Shown here: one piece after another, positions 53,054 through 61,078 of the stretch
Layout: each line of letters opens with the position of its first letter
Position numbering within the stretch: the first letter of the stretch is position 1
Source of the DNA: Paenibacillus sp. YYML68
Lineage (GTDB): Bacteria; Bacillota; Bacilli; Paenibacillales; NBRC-103111
Reading direction: 5' to 3'
NCBI RefSeq assembly: GCF_027923405.1
Contig: NZ_BQYI01000001.1
Span: 7,501-71,500, forward strand
DNA length: 64,000 nucleotides
The notes under the pieces: model-generated
Databases searched by the model: none
The model's input: only the letters and a program-made list of their open reading frames with translations
What the model was told of the DNA's origin: nothing
Position numbers and translations under genes: made by a program

Positions 53054-54640
53054 ATGATGACGAATATTCTATGCATACAGCATAGAATCAGCATCTGGCG
53101 CACCATTATGAATTCGGCGGTGAAGCTTGTCATGTTCAAGGACTTTATTACGAACGCGTCGCTATTGGTTGCGGCTTTTTTTATCATTGGACAATTGTAT
53201 AAAACGCACCCGCTCACCCGTCAATCGTCGCTGATCCGGAAGCTGGCTGCTGGCCTAAGCTACGGCATGCTCGGCATTCTGCTGATGCTGTTCAGCATCA
53301 GGGTCGATGCCGACGTCATCGTCGACCTGCGACATATTCCGATCATCGTAGCGGCGATTCAGGGAGGGCCTGTCTCCGCTGCCGTTACGGCTATACTGAT
53401 CAGCATAGGTCGAATCGGCATGTTCAACGCAAGCTTCGCGGCGCTAACCGCCTCTGCAACCATGCTGCTCATCGCACTGCTCAGCTCGCTGATCGCCAAA
53501 GGACCGATGACGATACGCAGCTTCCTGCAGCATAATGTGCTGGCACTCATCGCCGTATCGCTTGTCGTTTCCTATAATATGTATATCAACGGCAGCAGTG
53601 ATCGTATCATCAGCATTCTCTCGTATCATTGGATATTCTCCAGCCTGGTCGGCTGGCTGTCCATGCATGTCTACTTGTACATTATTCGATCACATGCCAG
53701 TAATATTCGGCTTCGAGAAAGTGAAGCGCGATATCGGAAGCTGATCGAATCGTCGCCTGACGCTACCTTTGTGCTGACGAATGGAAGGATCGCTTTTACC
53801 AATGAGAAGGCGCTGCGCCTGCTTCATGCCTCCGTATCGAAGGAGCTGCTCGGCCGTCCGCTCGTACAGCTCGTTGACGTCAACGAGCACGATAAGGCTT
53901 GGAGCCACTTGAACGCAACGACCGATGGCACGACAGGCTCAGAGCTGGTTCAGCAAAAATTCATTCGGCTCGATGGTCGGACCATCGACGTCGAGCTGTC
54001 GGTCGAGTCGATCGTGTACCGGGAACAGCCCTCTACTTTAATTTTGGCTCGCGATATTACAGAGCGCATCAGTACCGAACAGAAGCTGAAGACAGCGCTG
54101 AGCAAGCTGCAGAGGCTATCCGAGCTCGATGGCCTCACCGGACTGTCGAACCGGCGCAAGCTGGATGAACAGCTGGAGCGCGAGTGCTCGAAGGCCCAGG
54201 AAAGTGCTCAGCCGATCTCCATGCTCATGTTCGACGTTGACTATTTCAAGCGCTACAACGATTTCTACGGTCATCTGGGAGGCGACGAGGTGCTGCGCAC
54301 AATCGCCTCGTCAGCCGAGAAGCTGCTCCAGGAGCAAGGCTATATGGCGTTCCGCTATGGCGGAGAGGAATTCGCTGTTGTGCTGCCCGGCGTAAGTCCC
54401 GAGGAGACGATGCAGCTAGCAGAGGCGCTGCGCCAATGCATCGAGGAGCTGGCGCTGCCGCATGCACAGTCGAAGATCAGCGCTCACATCACGGTCAGCA
54501 TCGGGGCTGCTACAACTCCCCCCGATGCCGGACTGACTCCGGAGCAGCTGATCGCCCAAGCCGATAAGGCGCTGTACCGGGCGAAGGCAGAAGGCCGTAA
54601 CCGTGTTTCGCTGTACTCACCTGAACTCGATGGGGAATAA
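53054..54640 (+). CDS. Membrane diguanylate cyclase (5TM-LYT, PAS, GGDEF)
   Basis: 528 aa. N-terminal 5TM-LYT-type sensor (~20-195, five to six helices), PAS domain ~205-315 (ARYRKLIESSPDATFVLTNGRIAFTNEKAL), and GGDEF domain ~345-520 with ELDGLTGLSNRR, MFDVDYFKRYNDFYGHLGGDEVL and the active-site motif YGGEEF intact, so it can be expected to make c-di-GMP. The RxxD inhibitory I-site five residues before GGEEF is absent (the stretch reads EQGYMAFRYGGEEF). ATG 53054 is chosen for AAAGGAA ~9 bases upstream. Confidence 0.93.
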   Translation: MMTNILCIQHRISIWRTIMNSAVKLVMFKDFITNASLLVAAFFIIGQLYKTHPLTRQSSLIRKLAAGLSYGMLGILLMLFSIRVDADVIVDLRHIPIIVAAIQGGPVSAAVTAILISIGRIGMFNASFAALTASATMLLIALLSSLIAKGPMTIRSFLQHNVLALIAVSLVVSYNMYINGSSDRIISILSYHWIFSSLVGWLSMHVYLYIIRSHASNIRLRESEARYRKLIESSPDATFVLTNGRIAFTNEKALRLLHASVSKELLGRPLVQLVDVNEHDKAWSHLNATTDGTTGSELVQQKFIRLDGRTIDVELSVESIVYREQPSTLILARDITERISTEQKLKTALSKLQRLSELDGLTGLSNRRKLDEQLERECSKAQESAQPISMLMFDVDYFKRYNDFYGHLGGDEVLRTIASSAEKLLQEQGYMAFRYGGEEFAVVLPGVSPEETMQLAEALRQCIEELALPHAQSKISAHITVSIGAATTPPDAGLTPEQLIAQADKALYRAKAEGRNRVSLYSPELDGE

Positions 54641-54701
54641 GTCAGCTGGACAGAGGCGTCTACTACGCCAAATGGTTCATCACGAGAACGTGTGGGGAAA
54701 G

Positions 54702-54730
54702 TTAACAAAGAAAGGTTTCCATGCTATAAT
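54702..54730 (+). promoter_or_regulatory. Consensus sigma-A promoter of the envelope-acylation operon
   Basis: TTAACA (54702-54707), 17-base spacer, TATAAT (54725-54730). It lies 97 bp before the first large gene of the operon. Confidence 0.8.
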
Positions 54731-54740
54731 GTCAAGGGTA

Positions 54741-54830
54741 ATGACTATCTTCAGACCGCGTCAAGCCGCCGTTCCGGCTGTTAAGCCGAACGAGGTATTA
54801 GACCGCGATCTAATGAGGGATTCGCTTTGA
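54741..54830 (+). CDS. Possible 29-aa leader peptide
   Basis: ATG 54741 lies only ~10 bases after the -10 element, so it would sit at or near the 5' end of the mRNA. The frame reads MTIFRPRQAAVPAV... and stops at TGA 54828-54830, overlapping the TTG start of the next gene (TTGA). AAGGG is too close to be a normal ribosome site. Translational coupling to the large gene is possible; the peptide itself matches nothing I know. Confidence 0.35.
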   Translation: MTIFRPRQAAVPAVKPNEVLDRDLMRDSL

Positions 54831-57800
54831 CACGTACTAATATCCGCAAGCTGGTTGTGACCGTGCTCGGGCTGCTGCCGCTTGCGGTTCTTCTTGTTGT
54901 CTTATACGGGGGCAGCAAGCCGCTCAACGTACAGCTCTTATATGCAACACGGGGAGAGACTTATGATGCTGCTGCGTACGGACAGCTCAAGCAGTCGCTA
55001 CTAGCGGGTCTGCAGGTGGACAAGCGCGACCTGTCCACACTTCGAGACGGTCAGCTTGACGATTATGACACGATTTATCTCGATCCGTCTCTTCATCAAT
55101 CCATGAGCGATCAGGAGCGCAAGCTGCTTATGCGCTATGTCCGAAGGGGCGGTCATCTGTTCCTCGAGAATCGGTTCGCGGGCGACTTCGACCCGTCCTT
55201 CCTCGGAGCAGCGCAAGTCCTCGACGTGCCAGCTCCGACGCAAGCGTCGCTGCCGACCGCACCAGGGAAGACGCTCTGGACGTATCCGGGCGTAGACGCC
55301 GACACGATCGGTGTACAGCAGCTGGTGCGCACGTTCGCGGACACGTTCTTCCGCCATGATACGGAGGCGAGCCTGAGCCGCTTCGATTGGGGCAAGGGGC
55401 TCGTTCCGTCCACGGCGAGGACGATTGCGTCGATGAACGGTATCGCGTTGTATGCGGTGAACGACTACGGAGAGGGCACCGTATTCTTCAGCGGCACGCT
55501 GCTGCCTAGCCGCTATTACATCACCGGCTACGACTTGATGAGCGGCATGGATGGCACGCTCGGCTTCGACAAGCTGGCTGCCGAGAAGAACGCCTCGATT
55601 CGACCTACTGCCGGGGCGCTGTACTTCGACCGGAAGCAAATTCCGATCGAGCCGTACTTCCACTTCACGTTCTCGGCGGGCAATGCGCTGCTCCGCACCG
55701 AATACGTCTCGTTCGTCTCGAAGAAGAAGTACGGCTTCAGTGTGAGGAAGGTGCTCGGCCCTTACGGGCGGCCTGCGATGGCGCACCAGAACCACTTCGA
55801 GGCGATGGAGGCGATCCGCGACGGAGAAGGCATTCAGTGGACGGACCTGCTCCGCGAGCACCGCCAGATTCCATCGTACTCGCTCGTACGGGCGGCGTTC
55901 CCATGGGGACGCTGGCAGGAATCGGTCGTCGTCCACCTGAATACAGGGACGAACGCGAAGCCCGAATTCGCGGGAGAGACGCCGAATTCGTTCTATTCCA
56001 GCGGGACGCGTCTGCTCTCGGACGGACGGCCGATCCGGCTGGCCCCGTATCCCGCGTACCGCTCGCTCGGCGATCCGATCACAGAGCCGATGCGCGCAGC
56101 GCCTACCGTCGCCGAGCTGGACGGCGACGGGGTGGTCGATGTGGCCGTCGGGTCGAGCGACGGCCGTCTGTATCTGTATCCGGGGCGGACGGCCCCGGAG
56201 CCTGGCTACGCGGCGCAGCAGCTGCCCGAAGGGCTGGCTGCGCCGCAGCGGCTCGGCGAGCCGCGCGTCCTGACGGACACGCGGGGCGCGCCGCTCGCCA
56301 TCGGCCCGTACGCGGGTGTCGCCGCGTACGACGTGAACGCCGACGGCCCGGCCGACCTCGTCTTCGGCCGAGCCGACGGCACGCTTGGCGCCGCCCTCCG
56401 CACGGCGGGCGGCTATGCGGTGCCCGCCGCGCTGCTCGGCGGCGGCGAGCCGATTCGCGGCGCTGCTCCGCTGGCGCCGGCCATCGCTGACGTCACCATG
56501 GACGCCGTCCCCGACCTCGTGGTCGGGGATGCGGGCGGAGCGGTGACGCTGTATGAGGGCGCGCGCGGGCCTGACGGCGCGCTCGTGTTCGGCGGCGGAC
56601 GGGAGCTCGTCCGCCTGCCCAGCCCTTATGCCGCGCCGTCTGTGCGCGACATGAACGGAGATGGCCGCCCAGACCTCGTCGTGGGCGGCCTGGAAGGGGA
56701 CCTGCGCGTCTATACGCAGCAGGTCGAGCCCGGCGGCGGCGTCACGTGGCGCGACGCCGGCGTGCTGGAGGGCGCCACCGTGAACCAGCTCGGCAGCCGC
56801 GCCCTCGTGGGCGGGCATAATGCCGTGCCGGTGTGGCGCGACATGAACGGCGACGGCCGCGACGATCTCATCGTCGGCCAGCTCGAGTTCAGCGAGCCGT
56901 GGCCGATAGACGCTTCGGATTTTCCATATCGAGAGCAGCTGGTCGCCTTCCTTGAGCATAGCCAGAAGCATCGGCTCGAGCTGTACCCGCATCTGTTCAT
57001 GCATCAATATACGAGCGATGAGCAGGAGAAGCAGGAGATTGCGCTGCACAAGCAGGCATTCGAGCAGCTCGGCGTTCCGTGGCAGCTAACAGGCACGAAC
57101 CAGCATACATGGCGCATCAACAACCCGAATCGGACGCAGACGCTCGACAACGAGCGGGCCGCGGGCATCTGGTTCAACTTCGGGTTCAAGCCCTCGTATA
57201 TCAAGGCGGACCCGAGGCTCGGCGTTGAGTACAATTGGGGTCTGCCGTTCCTGCTGACAGGCGCGGACGGTGAGCCGAGTCTAGAGCGGCCAATGCTGCT
57301 CTATACCCCTGCGCCAGTGCTGCGCACAGACCCGGCTACGTCGACGAAGGACCTATTCGAGGCGTACGCAGCAAGCGATATGCCGATCGATTACTTCGAG
57401 CATATCGAGTATCACTTCCCGCTGCGCGTGCCGGAGCTGCTCCCGTTCGTTCATTACTTGAACGAGCTGCGTGACCGGCACAGCTACAACTTCATGACGG
57501 AGACGCAGATGGCGCGCTCCTTCCTGAACACCTTGACGACAGACGTCTCGCTGAGTCGTCCGTGGCACGACGCCGTCACGCTTCGCCTGAAGCGCATGCT
57601 CGGCCTTCCGGCCGAGCCTCGCTTCATCGCTGTGCCGGATACGTCCCGCGTCCCGACCGAGGCCGCGGAGTACAAGGGTACGCTCGGCGTTGCCGTCGAG
57701 CTCGGCGCCGCCTACGCCGGCCGCACACCGGCCGTCCTAGACGCCGACGTGCACGACGTGCGAGCGGACAAGCTGTACGTCGGCGTGACCGCGCCGACGG

Positions 57801-58453
57801 AGATTCGCTTCGCGCGAGCCGAGGCTGACCCGAGCGCCTCTGGCGCCCGGCTGCAGCTGCTGCGCGTCAACGTGCCCTACGCGCTCGAGACTCGCGCAGC
57901 CGCACAGGAGTGGCGCCTCCAGCTCGAGGCGCCGGGCATGCAGCAGGTGGTACTGCGCGCACCTGCCGCACCGCCTGCCGCGCACAGTGCCGCCCCAGCT
58001 CAGGCGCGTGCCGCTGCCGAGCCCATGCCCGCGTCCTCCCCACCGGAGGACGCCGCGCACAGCGCCGCCCTAGCTCAGGCGCGTGCCGCTGCCGAGCCCA
58101 CGCTCGCGTCCTCCCCACCGGAGGACGCCGCGCACAGCGCCGCCCTAGCTCAGGCGCGTGCCGCTGCCGAGCCCACGCTCGCGTCCTCCCCACCGGAGGA
58201 CGCCGCGCACAGCGCCGCCCTAGCTCAGGCGCGTGCCGCTGCCGAGCCCACGCTCGCGTCCTCCCCACCGGAGGACGCCGCGCACAGCGCTAACCCAGCT
58301 GCTCCAGCCGCCTCTGCTGTCCAGCCGCACCCTCCCGCCCGCCTCATCATCGAAGGGCCGGAGCTGGACATCGTCCACGACGCAGAGGCAGGGACGTACA
58401 CGGTCACACACTTCGGCGATCCGGTCGAGCTGATCATCCGGGTCGCCGAGTAG
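54827..58453 (+). CDS. Large membrane-anchored FG-GAP/VCBS-repeat protein of the envelope operon
   Basis: 1208 aa. N-terminal anchor (VVTVLGLLPLAVLLVVLYGG, ~9-28), then a Rossmann-like part (~34-270) with YDTIYLDPSLHQSMSDQERKLLMRYVRRGGHLFLENRF, like glutamine-amidotransferase/DUF4350 folds. Five FG-GAP repeats follow (~430-690): DGDGVVDVAVGSSDG, DVNADGPADLVFG, MDAVPDLVVG, DMNGDGRPDLVVGG, DMNGDGRDDLIVGQ. Residues ~700-960 (HLFMHQYTSDEQEKQEIALHKQAFEQLG, HSYNFMTETQMARSFL) look like a carbohydrate-active or deacetylase-like fold. A Pro/Ala tandem repeat and beta-rich tail end it. TTG start with GAGGGA 6-7 bases upstream. Probably extracellular, working with the acylation genes downstream; role inferred from position. 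Confidence 0.8.
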   Translation: MTRTNIRKLVVTVLGLLPLAVLLVVLYGGSKPLNVQLLYATRGETYDAAAYGQLKQSLLAGLQVDKRDLSTLRDGQLDDYDTIYLDPSLHQSMSDQERKLLMRYVRRGGHLFLENRFAGDFDPSFLGAAQVLDVPAPTQASLPTAPGKTLWTYPGVDADTIGVQQLVRTFADTFFRHDTEASLSRFDWGKGLVPSTARTIASMNGIALYAVNDYGEGTVFFSGTLLPSRYYITGYDLMSGMDGTLGFDKLAAEKNASIRPTAGALYFDRKQIPIEPYFHFTFSAGNALLRTEYVSFVSKKKYGFSVRKVLGPYGRPAMAHQNHFEAMEAIRDGEGIQWTDLLREHRQIPSYSLVRAAFPWGRWQESVVVHLNTGTNAKPEFAGETPNSFYSSGTRLLSDGRPIRLAPYPAYRSLGDPITEPMRAAPTVAELDGDGVVDVAVGSSDGRLYLYPGRTAPEPGYAAQQLPEGLAAPQRLGEPRVLTDTRGAPLAIGPYAGVAAYDVNADGPADLVFGRADGTLGAALRTAGGYAVPAALLGGGEPIRGAAPLAPAIADVTMDAVPDLVVGDAGGAVTLYEGARGPDGALVFGGGRELVRLPSPYAAPSVRDMNGDGRPDLVVGGLEGDLRVYTQQVEPGGGVTWRDAGVLEGATVNQLGSRALVGGHNAVPVWRDMNGDGRDDLIVGQLEFSEPWPIDASDFPYREQLVAFLEHSQKHRLELYPHLFMHQYTSDEQEKQEIALHKQAFEQLGVPWQLTGTNQHTWRINNPNRTQTLDNERAAGIWFNFGFKPSYIKADPRLGVEYNWGLPFLLTGADGEPSLERPMLLYTPAPVLRTDPATSTKDLFEAYAASDMPIDYFEHIEYHFPLRVPELLPFVHYLNELRDRHSYNFMTETQMARSFLNTLTTDVSLSRPWHDAVTLRLKRMLGLPAEPRFIAVPDTSRVPTEAAEYKGTLGVAVELGAAYAGRTPAVLDADVHDVRADKLYVGVTAPTEIRFARAEADPSASGARLQLLRVNVPYALETRAAAQEWRLQLEAPGMQQVVLRAPAAPPAAHSAAPAQARAAAEPMPASSPPEDAAHSAALAQARAAAEPTLASSPPEDAAHSAALAQARAAAEPTLASSPPEDAAHSAALAQARAAAEPTLASSPPEDAAHSANPAAPAASAVQPHPPARLIIEGPELDIVHDAEAGTYTVTHFGDPVELIIRVAE
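57979..58290 (+). repeat. 75-bp in-frame tandem repeat, about four copies
   Basis: Unit GGAGGACGCCGCGCACAGCG... recurs with period 75 (GGAGGACG at 58045, 58120, 58195, 58270). Each unit encodes 25 residues of the type AHSAALAQARAAAEPTLASS-PPEDA. The first copy is diverged, the later ones nearly identical. Confidence 0.92.
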
Positions 58454-58543
58454 AGCCTTTTTTACACATAACCAACAGGCCCAGACCTGCTCCTATAACG
58501 AGATTGTATAATGAACCTTAACTACCCGAAGGAGGCCACTGCT

Positions 58544-58795
58544 ATGCAGCAGCTGCTTGACGAGCTCGAAGCACACATCCGCACCCGCTACAGCATCGAC
58601 GCGGACGATGACGACTTCTCCGTCGACGTTCACTTATTCGACTACGGCTTCATCGATTCGATTGGCGCGACGGCACTGATCGCCCATATCGAACAAACGT
58701 ACGGCATCCAGGTGACGCCGCAAGACTTGATGCTGCACCCGATGAACACCGTGCGGGAAATTGCAGCGTTCATTCATCAGAAGAAGGCGAGGTAG
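58544..58795 (+). CDS. Acyl/aminoacyl carrier protein (DltC-like role)
   Basis: 83 aa. Four-helix carrier fold; the phosphopantetheine site is Ser in FDYGFIDSIGATALI (Ser ~40). Acidic (DADDDDFSVDVHLFDYGFIDS), as usual for carrier proteins. AAGGAGG is 8 bases before ATG 58544. It stands directly before the amino acid:carrier-protein ligase gene (stop 58795, next start 58803), which fits as its loading enzyme. DltC carriers are of similar size and use the same DS motif. Confidence 0.92.
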   Translation: MQQLLDELEAHIRTRYSIDADDDDFSVDVHLFDYGFIDSIGATALIAHIEQTYGIQVTPQDLMLHPMNTVREIAAFIHQKKAR

Positions 58796-58802
58796 CACAA
58801 TC

Positions 58803-59999
58803 GTGGAATGTATCGTAGCGCTGGACGGACTTGCCCCGAGCCAGCATGGACAATTGAAATATGCCGCTTCCTTCATCGACGAGACGATTACCGACATCGT
58901 GCTCGAGCCTCATCAGATCCGCATCGTCCACGAATCGCCGAAGGGCAACGCGGCCATCGAGGAGCGCGTCCGCAAGCTGATCGAGCGGTTCTCGCAGGGC
59001 GACTTCGGCTTCAAGGAGAACGTGCTGTTCGAGCATAAGGTCGATACGCCGTACGAGGGCGACATTATCCAAGAGCTCGCTGATCTGAAGATCATCAAGG
59101 TGCTAGAACCCGGCCTGTTCATCTTCCGTGAGCCATTCTCGACGCTGATGCGCTTCTTCGACTACAGCTTCGTGACGAAGATCGCCGCGCGCTTCGAGGG
59201 CGTGACGACCGAGGAATATCCGGCGGTCATTCATGCCGATTCGCTCAACAAGACGAATCACTTCACCTCGTTCCCGGAGCACATTCACTTCCTGACGCAT
59301 CTGCGTGAGGATCTGGACGTCATCGAGGCGTTCTCGCAATCCGTGCGCGAGGCAGGCGGCTGGCAGCACGATGCGCCGCTCGACCTCAATGCGAACATGC
59401 CGAAGCCGCGGTTCACGATGAACCCGTCGACGTGCTACCACTGCTACGAGGGATTGCAGAACGAGACGCTCGAGGGCGAGGGCCGCGTCGTCACGGCGAT
59501 CTCGAAGTGCCACCGCTTCGAATCGCGCAACCATACCGACTTCGGACGACTGCTCGACTTCAGCATGCGCGAGATCATTTTCGTCGGGAAGCCCGATTAT
59601 GTGAAGGACAACCGTCTGCGCGCCATCGAATACTTGAAGGAGCTCGCGCTCGAATGGAACGTCGACAGCGTGCTCGAGATCGCGAACGATCCGTTCTTCA
59701 CGAACGACTTCCAGGTGAAGGCATCGTTCCAACGGAATCAAGAGATGAAGTATGAGCTGCGTCTGACGATTCCGCACATCAACAAGTCGATCGCCTGCAG
59801 CTCGGTCAACTTCCACAGCAACACGTTCGGCAACGCGTTCAACATCTCGATGGGCAAGCGTCCAGCTGTCACTGGCTGCGTCGGCTTCGGCATCGAGCGG
59901 TGGACGTTCGCCTTCCTCGCCCAGTACGGACTGGACGAATCCAACTGGCCGGCTACGTTCCGCGAGCAATATGCGGCTTGGCTTGCCAAATCGATCTAA
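58803..59999 (+). CDS. Amino acid:[carrier protein] ligase (class II aaRS-like)
   Basis: 398 aa. The C-terminal half has the class II aminoacyl-tRNA synthetase fold as seen in aa:CP ligases, homologues of atypical seryl-tRNA synthetase that charge carrier proteins instead of tRNA. Visible: STCYHCYEGLQNE (Zn-ligand Cys), motif 2-like SKCHRFESRNHTDFGRLLDFSMREIIFVG with a zinc-ligand Glu candidate, and TGCVGFGIERWTFAFLAQYG (zinc Cys plus motif 3 GIER). No tRNA-binding coiled coil. The N-terminal ~100 residues are a separate alpha/beta region. GTG start at 58803, seven bases after the carrier stop. It should activate a small amino acid (Gly or Ala in studied relatives) and load the adjacent carrier protein. 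Confidence 0.85.
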   Translation: MECIVALDGLAPSQHGQLKYAASFIDETITDIVLEPHQIRIVHESPKGNAAIEERVRKLIERFSQGDFGFKENVLFEHKVDTPYEGDIIQELADLKIIKVLEPGLFIFREPFSTLMRFFDYSFVTKIAARFEGVTTEEYPAVIHADSLNKTNHFTSFPEHIHFLTHLREDLDVIEAFSQSVREAGGWQHDAPLDLNANMPKPRFTMNPSTCYHCYEGLQNETLEGEGRVVTAISKCHRFESRNHTDFGRLLDFSMREIIFVGKPDYVKDNRLRAIEYLKELALEWNVDSVLEIANDPFFTNDFQVKASFQRNQEMKYELRLTIPHINKSIACSSVNFHSNTFGNAFNISMGKRPAVTGCVGFGIERWTFAFLAQYGLDESNWPATFREQYAAWLAKSI

Positions 60000-60008
60000 A
60001 CGAGTGGT

Positions 60009-60938
60009 ATGATGCGAAAACCAATTCAATTCCTACGAACCAACAGCTTTGTGCTGCTGCTGCTCGCCGCCTTCGTGCTGTCGGAGCTCCTGATCTCGTA
60101 TTGGGACCCGATGGTAACGTCGCGGCGTTTTTACAAGAACGACTACACGAAGACGCTGTATCATCACGGCTGGCAGACGAGCGGCCCGGTCTTCTACGGC
60201 AACTCGGCGGTTACGGGCGCTTATATCGAGGAAAAGTCGGCATCACGCCTCATCGAGATGGGCTTGTCCTACGGCAAGCTGACCGACCTGCGGGCCATTC
60301 TCGAGCAAGGACGCTTCCACGTCACCGACCAGCTCGTCGTCGGCATTGATGTGCATACGATGCTCGACTTCATGGAGACGGACCCGACGTACGCGTGGCT
60401 GAAGCCTGTGTACCAGCCATACGTGTACGCGTACCGCGACTACTTCCGCGACTCCGGCGGCGAGGCGTTCAAGCAGCTGTACCGCGGCATCGTCGAGCTC
60501 GACCCGCAGCAGCTGCTCGCCTACGAGCCGCGCTGGATTGACAAGATGCTCTACTTCGGCCATATGGAGCCGGAGAAGATGAAGCAGAAGGAAGTCGACT
60601 ACGAGAAGAAATATGGCTGGGCGAAGCGCCATGACTACAAGGACAACCTCGCCGCGCTCGACTGGATCATCCGCTATTGCGACTCACAGCAGCTGCCCCT
60701 CCGCGTCGTCTGGATGCCGTGGAACCCTGATTTTGCGCTGCCGAGCTATATGCCAGAGCTGCAGGCTGAGGTGAATGCGCGGCTGAAGACGGCGAACGTA
60801 CCCGTGCTCGATCTGCTGTCGACGTACGAGCCGACGTACTTCCATGACCTCGTTCACCTGAACCGTCATGACGGCGCGCCGCGCTTCACGAAGGAGGTGG
60901 ACGCATGGCTCGCTTCACTCGCAAGGTCATCGAGGTGA
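60009..60938 (+). CDS. DltD/AlgJ-like SGNH-type extracytoplasmic protein
   Basis: 309 aa. Signal-anchor (TNSFVLLLLAAFVLSELLISYW, ~11-32), then an SGNH-hydrolase-like layout: PVFYGNSAVTGAYIEE (~60-75, Ser nucleophile block), VVGIDVHTMLDF (Gly/Asp strand), RVVWMPWNPDF, and the C-terminal catalytic pair in FHDLVHLNRHDG (DxxH). DltD and AlgJ/X proteins of this layout pass acyl groups from MBOAT partners to a polymer outside the cell. It begins 9 bases after the ligase stop and overlaps the microprotein gene by 34 bp. Confidence 0.82.
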   Translation: MMRKPIQFLRTNSFVLLLLAAFVLSELLISYWDPMVTSRRFYKNDYTKTLYHHGWQTSGPVFYGNSAVTGAYIEEKSASRLIEMGLSYGKLTDLRAILEQGRFHVTDQLVVGIDVHTMLDFMETDPTYAWLKPVYQPYVYAYRDYFRDSGGEAFKQLYRGIVELDPQQLLAYEPRWIDKMLYFGHMEPEKMKQKEVDYEKKYGWAKRHDYKDNLAALDWIIRYCDSQQLPLRVVWMPWNPDFALPSYMPELQAEVNARLKTANVPVLDLLSTYEPTYFHDLVHLNRHDGAPRFTKEVDAWLASLARSSR

Positions 60939-61015
60939 TCGTCTATCTGCTCATGCTGCTGCTCGTCCTGATCCATTTTACAGGCCAAGGCTTGTTCATC
61001 TACGAAGCATTCTAG
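60905..61015 (+). CDS. DltX-like 36-aa membrane microprotein
   Basis: MARFTRKVIEVIVYLLMLL..., one membrane helix, ending GQGLFIYEAF. DltX proteins are of similar size with one helix and a conserved C-terminus of the FIYNEF type needed for D-alanine transfer with DltB; this matches with FIYEAF. AAGGAGGTG lies 5 bases before ATG 60905, and the start lies inside the DltD-like gene in another frame. Too small to be found by ordinary gene calling. Confidence 0.82.
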   Translation: MARFTRKVIEVIVYLLMLLLVLIHFTGQGLFIYEAF

Positions 61016-61078
61016 AGGCGCACCGCTCGGACCGGGTCGGCTGACGAACGTCTCGCTCTCGCTTGGAGGATATGTTGC

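Noticed and set aside
55001..57049. 682-codon open frame opposite the FG-GAP protein
   Set aside because: Arg/His-rich shadow of a high-GC gene; the plus-strand gene has promoter, anchor and FG-GAP motifs.
57979..58290. CRISPR array
   Set aside because: Repeats are contiguous 75-bp coding units without unique spacers.
58803..59999. Ligase as a true seryl-tRNA synthetase
   Set aside because: No N-terminal tRNA-binding coiled coil, and a carrier protein gene lies immediately upstream, as for aa:CP ligases.
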